From positions 70,635-134,634 of the forward strand of contig NW_020290031.1 of assembly GCF_003144195.1 (NCBI RefSeq): a stretch of 64,000 bases of DNA. The letters are read 5' to 3'. Origin of the DNA: Ceraceosorus guamensis (Eukaryota; Basidiomycota; Exobasidiomycetes; Ceraceosorales; Ceraceosoraceae). Both the position numbers and the translations under genes were made by a program. Every line of letters begins with the position of its first letter. Position 1 is the first letter of the stretch. Under the pieces are notes generated by a model. That model saw nothing but the letters and a program-made list of their open reading frames with translations, did no database searches and had not been told where the DNA came from. This document shows, piece after piece, positions 58,354 to 64,000 of this stretch.

Positions 58354-58379
58354 AATTGTGGATGCTGCATGTGCAAAGC

Positions 58380-58387
58380 TATATAAA
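58380..58387 (+). promoter_or_regulatory. TATA box of the small stress-type gene
   Basis: TATATAAA lies 93 bases upstream of the ATG at 58481, a good core-promoter distance and the clearest TATA box in the window. Confidence 0.65.
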
Positions 58388-58480
58388 CGTCCGCTTCCGT
58401 CTCTGCCAACCGCTCATTCCACCATCGCATCACAACAAGCACGACTCGCAAGATCTTCCAACCAGGCAGTCGCAAGCACA

Positions 58481-58962
58481 ATGGCGCAAAACTCCGGTTC
58501 GCAAGCTAGTCAAGGCCTCGGCGATGGCGTCAAGGGGTGAGTCTACAAGACATTGGATGCATCTGTGCGCATCCTGCGCCTAAGCAAGTCAGCTGACGCA
58601 TCCAACATGACGTTGCGAACCTTTTCCCCTCGTGCAGCATCTTCAACTCCATCCACGGAGCAGGAGAGGCAATTCGAGGAGCCATCAACGATGGGGCTGA
58701 CAAAGTTGGCGAGGGCATCGCTCAGGGAGGTAGCAGCAGCGCGGATAACGCTGAGAGGCAAGCCAAGCTGAACCAGCAGGGACACAACCAGAACGAAAAT
58801 GTGGCTCAGAAAGGCCTGGATGGTGAGTCCCATTGCAGATGATGGCCATGTAGCCGAAGTCTGCTACAAGGTCATGCTGATCACTCGTGGGCGGATCTCT
58901 TCAACGCTCGTGTAGAGATCAATCAGGGCATCGATCAAGTGCGCAACGCGGGCCACAAGTAG
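58481..58962 (+). CDS. Small hydrophilic LEA/CsbD-like stress-type protein
   Basis: Three exons (58481-58536, 58638-58822, 58916-58962) join in phase to 95 residues; none is long enough to stand out alone. The sequence starts MAQNSGSQASQGLGDGVKG, continues IFNSIHGAGEAIRGAINDGA, then DKVGEGIAQGG and a Gln/Asn/Lys-rich part, ending QVRNAGHK. It is hydrophilic, Gly/Ala/Gln/Asn-rich and has no cysteine, signal peptide or membrane span, like small fungal proteins induced in stress, spores or stationary phase. A strong TATA box and an AP-1-type site upstream fit a highly inducible gene. The exact family is not recognised. It is convergent with the GH17 gene, 279 bases apart. Confidence 0.72.
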
Positions 58963-59241
58963 CACGGATCCTAATGCAAAAAGCATCGTCACAGCAACGC
59001 ACGCAATGTCTCAAAGTTGAACCAGAGATTTGTTTGATGTGGTGTGAATCGAATGCCGGCATTCTCAGCGAGCTCCTGGCTGCCCAACACCAGGTGATGA
59101 CTAAAGGAGCGGTACATGCAACACATCCACATCGAGGTACGATGGGCCGTCGAGGACGATGCGGAACGGAAGATAGCCTGAGGGAGGGGTCGATTGACTT
59201 CTGGTCGAAAAGCGAAGTGAAAGAACTCGATGGGCGCATGC

Positions 59242-60661
59242 CTAGCACGTGGTCCTCGCCTTGAACTCGAACTTGGCTTTTCCATCGTATCCCACGACGC
59301 CCCAGCCAGGCAGCCCATCATCCGACCAGATGTGCGCGAACCATCCGACCCCACCCTTGGGGCCCTGCTTGAAATCTTCACACTTGTCGTCGAGCAGGTC
59401 AAAGTAAGCTTTGGACTGGGCCACGTTGGCTTGAGCAGCTGCAGAGTTGGCTTTCCACACATCCGCATTGCTGGGCCAGCCCGTTTGGGTGATGATGATC
59501 TTCTTGTCTGGCCCTTGCTTTTTGAGGTAGTTCAGATCGCTGGTGACGTGTGAAAATGCTTTGCGAGCCGTACTGGCGTCTTGGGCAAAGAAGGGCAACG
59601 AGTTCGCAAGAAGAGTTGAGACCGAAGAGAACACTTTTGGAGCGTTGCCGTGGATCTGATAGCCGTAAGGCATCTCCGATGTCGAGACCTGCATAGCTGT
59701 TGGCTGGCCCGTGATGAATTGGCTGAGCTTTTGCTTCACGTCGTTGATCTGATCTGCCAACCCATCTGCCGAGATGGCCCAATCGAAAAGCGGCTCTGAG
59801 CCAAATTGCACCGTGCGGACCACAAAGGGCGCTTTGGGATTGCTCTTGATGGTTTGCAAGAGTGCCTTTTTGCGTGGTCGATACGACTCGTCTCCATCAA
59901 AGCCGAACCAGATCAAGGGCAGGAGACCAACGCCAGCCTCCCAGGCTGCGTTGATCAGATCGTCGTTGTAACCTTGCTTGTCGCAATTGGAGTACAGCCG
60001 CACGTATCTCGCTTGATACGTGTTCCGTTGACGCTTAAAGTCTTTGACAAGCTGATCGTAGCTGGGACAAGAGGCGATGGAATACGAGAAGCCCATCTGC
60101 AATCGGAAGATAATGTTGGCTTGTGATAGGCGAAATCGAACGGACCTCAAGACGACTCACGAAGGCGTACTCGTCCTTTGCATTGCACCACCAATTATCC
60201 AACGAGCTGGGGACTTTGTCGGGCATGTCGAAATTCAAAGCTGGGAAACAGCTTTGCCTAGGCGCGTCAGGGGTAGAGGGGGTGTCCAATCCAATGGAGG
60301 AAGAACTTGCATCCGTCCTTGTGGAAGAGCTCACAGAGCTCAAAGCGGAGGTCTTGATTTGGGACGTCGCCGTTATGACATCGCTCCTGCTCCTTGGGTT
60401 GCACCGTTTTCTGTTCGTGGAGCGCCGATGCTTCTTGCCGGATCTGACACGGTCGTGCGGTTGGTGGGAGATGGTCATGTGGGCGACCTGCTGCGAACGC
60501 AGAAGCTGGAGGTCGCGTGCGATTTCATGTGCAGCTTCATGGCGCTCTGGAGATCTTGCAGCTGGCTGTACCGCTAGCCCACTCAGTGGTGAAGCATGGA
60601 CAGACACGCTAGCCAGTAGCAGCACGCTCAGGGCAGCTAATAAAGAGCTTGCTTTGTGCAT
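59242..60661 (-). CDS. Secreted glycoside hydrolase family 17 protein, nucleophile replaced
   Basis: Basidiomycete-type GH17 (beta-1,3-glucanase fold), presumably at the cell wall. Two exons (60661-60161, 60096-59242; intron 64 nt) join in phase to 451 residues. Signal peptide: MHKASSLLAALSVLLLASVS. Residues about 30-120 are basic and Ser/Thr-rich. The domain begins at CFPALNFDMPDKVPSSLDNW, then MGFSYSIASC, ARYVRLYSNCD and AGVGLLPLIWFGFDG. The usual acid/base Glu is at 268 in FGSEP. At the nucleophile position, where the family signature has E before x-G-W-P, this protein has Gln371 (ITQTGWPS; codon CAA at 59485-59487). The C-terminus has GGVGWFAHIWSDD and GYDGKAKFEF. It may be a non-catalytic glucan binder or use another residue; similar substitutions may be common in this subfamily. 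Confidence 0.9.
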
Positions 60662-60922
60662 GGTAGCTGGCAATGTCGAGTTCTTTGGACAGGGCCCGCG
60701 CCGATGGGATGGAGATGAAGAAAAGATTGGATATAGAGACGCAGTCTCAGTCCGACTGAGGGAATAGCGAAAGCGAAAGTCAGCTTGCAGCCTTTTCGCT
60801 GAGCTTGACGCCAGGTCGTGCAGCAGTTGAGGCCAGCCAAAGAAGCTACCAGAGGGGAACATATGAAGAGGGTCGATGAGGCTCGGGAGTGGAATCGCAA
60901 CGGCGGGCGGGACGAGGGAAGC

Positions 60923-60930
60923 GTATATAG
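60923..60930 (-). promoter_or_regulatory. TATA-like element upstream of the GH17 gene
   Basis: CTATATAC on the minus strand lies about 262 bases before the ATG at 60661. Plausible if the leader is about 230 bases long; otherwise coincidental. Confidence 0.3.
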
Positions 60931-63091
60931 CTCACGCGGCCTTGCCGCGAGAGAGCCGCCTTCGTAGGCTCCCCGGATCTGTTGAAGCTTGCAAGAGCAG
61001 ACAAGCTGACAAGTCGGGGCCATCATCTCCCCTCTCGTGTTTGTTTGCAGCCCCGACGGACCGTCGCGGGCATGCCAGACCCGTTGTCCACGACGCGCAC
61101 CCGACCGAGCGCGCCAGCTTTCCCACGACATCTCTTGGCACTTCCTCAAGGGGTCCCTTTTGCAGCACGCCCCCGAGTTCCGGCCCTGCCACGCCCCAGG
61201 AAGCGCTGAAGCTCGCTCCGTTGACCCTTGCAACCCACATGGAAGCAACGCATTTTGGACATTTTGAAAGTGGGCCAAGCATTGCAAAATAGAGGAAATC
61301 TGACGCCCTTTCCTTGGCACGATGCGCATCTCCTGCTTTGCCTGCACCGCAACTATTCGAAACTTACTTGATATCAAGCCAGCTTGAGTTAAAAATGAAT
61401 GTAAAAAGTCAGACCAGCTGAGGGTATGTGAATGGTGATGGAGGGAGGTGGACTATCGAAGACGGCTCAGCAAAGCCATCCCAAGCTACTTAACCTTTCA
61501 CCGACCATTCCCCTCTCGAGAGCAGCGCTTTGCTGCGCATGGCCTGGGCTGCGGTATAGGCGAACACGACGAATTGAGAGTAAGAATGAGTTCCTGCAGC
61601 TCGATGGCGACGCCATGATGCAATTGAACGAGTCACGTCGGTTGGAGTCCTGACATGTGCGAGCGGATCTTATCCACGCACATCCTCCTGCTTCTTGGCT
61701 CTCCAAAAGGGAAGGTATGTTGTGGTGCGTATGTTGGTTGGGTCTTGCGGTTGCGTGCCGTGCGCCCGCGCGCGTGCGTGTCGAAGTTGTGCTCGCGGAA
61801 ACGCGGCGCGACTCACGCACGTTTCGAGAGGCTCATACCGACACCGCGCATATCAGCACCAAACCTTGCAGAGACACATCCGCACACCCATCGCAATCGT
61901 GACTGTGGCAACCCCGACCTGAGTGACTCGGCAAAAACCATCCGTGTGAGCTGTATGATGACCTTGACAGCCCTTGCAGCATCAAAAAGACTGCTGCTCT
62001 AGACGTCGCCACGACCAAACTTGGCCCGCCAAGCTCTTGGAGTGTCCCTCCACCTGCGCCACGCAGGAGACCTTGAGCATCTATCTCCCTTGCGCACAAA
62101 CGCTGATCTGTGTGACTTGTTGCTCTCATCGTGATCGCTCGCGTCCTTCTTTGCACATCAAAGCGGGCCCAAGGTAAGCGCGGACCGAGATCGATACATC
62201 ATAACAAGAGATGTGAGCCCACTTCTCACGCCGCCGGCCGTGCTTGGTCGCCCCCCTCCCGCGTCACTCGTGACTGTGATTGCTCAGGAGACGGTCCGCA
62301 AGCTCCTTCTACCCAGGGTCTGCTAGGTTCACCAAACCCGCCTCTTCCTCGAGACTGTCATGACACCCTTTCACGTCGCTCTACGCCCGGGGGGATGAGC
62401 TCGATCATCACGCTCTGCTGTTCCTCATCACTATGCGCACATAAGTACGCTGTACGTATGTGAGTTGAGCAACACGCGTCCTCATGATCTGATGAGTCTT
62501 GTACGCTCACGCCTTGGACAAAAGCTTTGTATTTTCGATTTTGGGTGTTTGATGCTGTCGAACTGGCAACCGAGACAATCATCGTGTGCACTAGCTTCTC
62601 CAGACATCAGTCAGTCACCCAGTGCAATCTGCAGATTAATTCGTACATGCTTTGTATCACGATTTATATATAGTAGCACGAGCGACAATCTGCGAAGATG
62701 AATACCAATTCAAGAATGTGAATCGTGAATCACGTACGTCATGCTCACTTTGCAGGATACGGCCCAGAGGCGTGTGGACAAGCCAGTCTTGAATCAAGTG
62801 GACGTCGGGCTCAACCCCTATATATACAGACAGCGTGTCCGGAGGCGAGAAGGTGAGGATCTTTTCGTAGGCAAAATGTCCCGAGTATCCTGGCTGCAAC
62901 ACGTAGACATGTCGATCCCTTCACCCCGACACCTCGGCGTGGGGAGCCGAGTGAGCGCGCGCGGGTGTCTTTCATCGAGAGCGCCATTCATGCGTGCAGC
63001 ATGCGCGCGGCCGGCCGTATCGGCGGATTGAGGGCGAGGCGATGCGCGGTCTCAACGCTGTGCTCTCACGCAGTAGAAGAGTAGTAGTCAG

Positions 63092-63106
63092 TAACCCTAA
63101 CCCTAA
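63092..63106. repeat. Two telomere-type CCCTAA repeats (interstitial)
   Basis: TAACCCTAACCCTAA contains two CCCTAA units, equal to the TTAGGG repeat on the other strand. It stands alone in non-repetitive DNA, so it is either a telobox promoter element (Tbf1-type) or an interstitial telomeric remnant. Confidence 0.6.
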
Positions 63107-64000
63107 GTAGCTGGAGCATCATGCAGAAGCGCAACCCGACGGGTATACAGCATTCGCCGTCTCAGATCATTGTCAGGCCGTATCATCTCGTTCCTCATCT
63201 CAGACGAGCCAGCCAAACAAGCAGGAAAGAAGCTGGTGTTGTATGATCAAGCGTTCTGAGTGGTGCAGCGCTCGCACGCCGATGTGCCCTCATGCCTCCG
63301 TCACGACTCTCTCCTTGTCCCAGCTGTGAGCGCAATGTGCACGCATGCATAGTTGCAGTAGCGTACTTGCGCCCGCGTGGTTGTTGCATTGATGAGCTGC
63401 AGTGGAAGAGTCTTTCCAGAAAACAACTTGTGGCTTGTATACGCGGCCGGGCGCAGCGCGTTCTGCACGGTCCGTACATCAACTCAAGGCACGCAACTCG
63501 ATCTTGCGGTCTACAGCCTCAACATCCTCGATCGCGACTTGAGATCGCAACAAAGTTGCATGATAGTAGTCGTGAGTATCGATCAAGCCTCTTCATTCGT
63601 GACTGACATTCACGATTGATCGACTTCGTTCATATGCCACACTCGTCATGGCAGACGGTTCAAATTTGGAGACCATACGCATTCAGGTTTACGTTCTCAC
63701 CTGTCATGTGCATGCAGCAGGAACGATTCTTGAATTTCGGGGTTCGCATTTGCAGCTCCGCACGCCTTCGCGTTCCCAACGACCGTGGCTTGTGGGGTGG
63801 AGAGTGAGGTGACACATCCTAGCGCTCGTAGTGGATACGGACTGGGAGGGGCGGAGCCTGCCCAGCGGATGTCATCAAGCCCAACTTTGTGCTCAGAATC
63901 GCAGCAGACCTGCCAGATCGGATCCAAGCGGAGCGTACGACGCTCGGTGTCTTTGCCATAGCTGCTGCGCGTGCGCGAGCGATGGACACACCCAAGAGAC

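Larger units (their letters stand above)
55954..58480. other. Divergent intergenic region, about 2.5 kb
   Basis: Between the outward starts of the VTC gene and the small stress-type gene. No gene supported. It holds three simple repeats (56663-56693, 57481-57496, 57551-57580) and dense TCAC/GTGA words (57051-57080, 58246-58277). The last 140 bases contain a TATA box and an AP-1-type site. Confidence 0.5.
60662..64000. other. Intergenic region, about 3.3 kb, to window end
   Basis: No gene supported. The first few hundred bases hold the GH17 promoter. Frames farther right (for example 61467-61820 minus and 62657-62902 minus) have no motifs. TCACGA/TCGTGA words recur at 62710-62737 and 63591-63617. 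Two telomere-type CCCTAA repeats occur at 63095-63106. Confidence 0.45.

Noticed and set aside
63640-63680. GGTTCAAATTTGG, resembling a tRNA T-loop
   Set aside because: No matching acceptor or anticodon stems could be folded around it.

Overview
The window looks like nuclear DNA of a basidiomycete fungus, most likely in Ustilaginomycotina (smut-related). Coding regions are broken by short introns, mostly 62-95 nt with GTGAGT-type donors. The gene set includes fungus-specific families: Ugo1, a VTC polyphosphate polymerase, a basidiomycete-type GH17 protein and a tannase-family esterase. Intergenic DNA carries many short TCACGA/TCGTGA-type words, which I remember from smut genomes. The placement is inference; no marker sequence was compared. 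I resolved 17 protein genes, and almost all exon sets close in frame with matching splice phases.

Left part (1-24 kb): METTL4-like adenine methyltransferase (+, 721-2898), convergent with TRAPPC11 (-, 3015-7695). TRAPPC11 shares an 808-base divergent promoter region with conventional kinesin-1 (+, 8504-11830). Then come a secreted tannase/feruloyl-esterase family protein (+, 13733-16517), a single-pass membrane protein with a long disordered tail (-, 16968-18851) and a polytopic protein with a glycosyltransferase-like domain (+, 21901-23838).

Middle part (24-45.5 kb): a secreted double-psi beta-barrel protein with a long acidic tail (-, 24588-25754), a second single-pass membrane protein (-, 27157-28698), a START-domain protein (-, 33104-34683), the mitochondrial fusion factor Ugo1 (+, 38978-40974), a very small CsbD-like mitochondrial protein (-, 41393-41856) and a 924-residue disordered protein (-, 42741-45515). 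Two gene-poor stretches of about 4.4 and 4.3 kb lie here.

Right part (45.5-64 kb): Hsp110/Sse1 (-, 47412-49924), the STRIPAK subunit MOB3/phocein (+, 51273-52630), a VTC subunit with SPX domain (-, 53088-55953), a small hydrophilic stress-type protein (+, 58481-58962) and a secreted GH17 protein lacking the usual catalytic glutamate (-, 59242-60661). The last 3.3 kb has no recognisable gene but holds two CCCTAA telomere-type repeats.

The genes are unrelated housekeeping and secretory functions, not a cluster or operon: trafficking (TRAPPC11, kinesin), mitochondria (Ugo1), protein folding (Hsp110), phosphate storage (VTC), signalling (MOB3) and secretion (tannase, DPBB, GH17). I saw no transposon, retroelement, rRNA, CRISPR array or convincing tRNA. 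The points most worth a second look are the variant METTL4 motif, the GH17 nucleophile replacement, the DPBB protein with its acidic tail, the membrane glycosyltransferase-like protein and the dispersed intergenic words.
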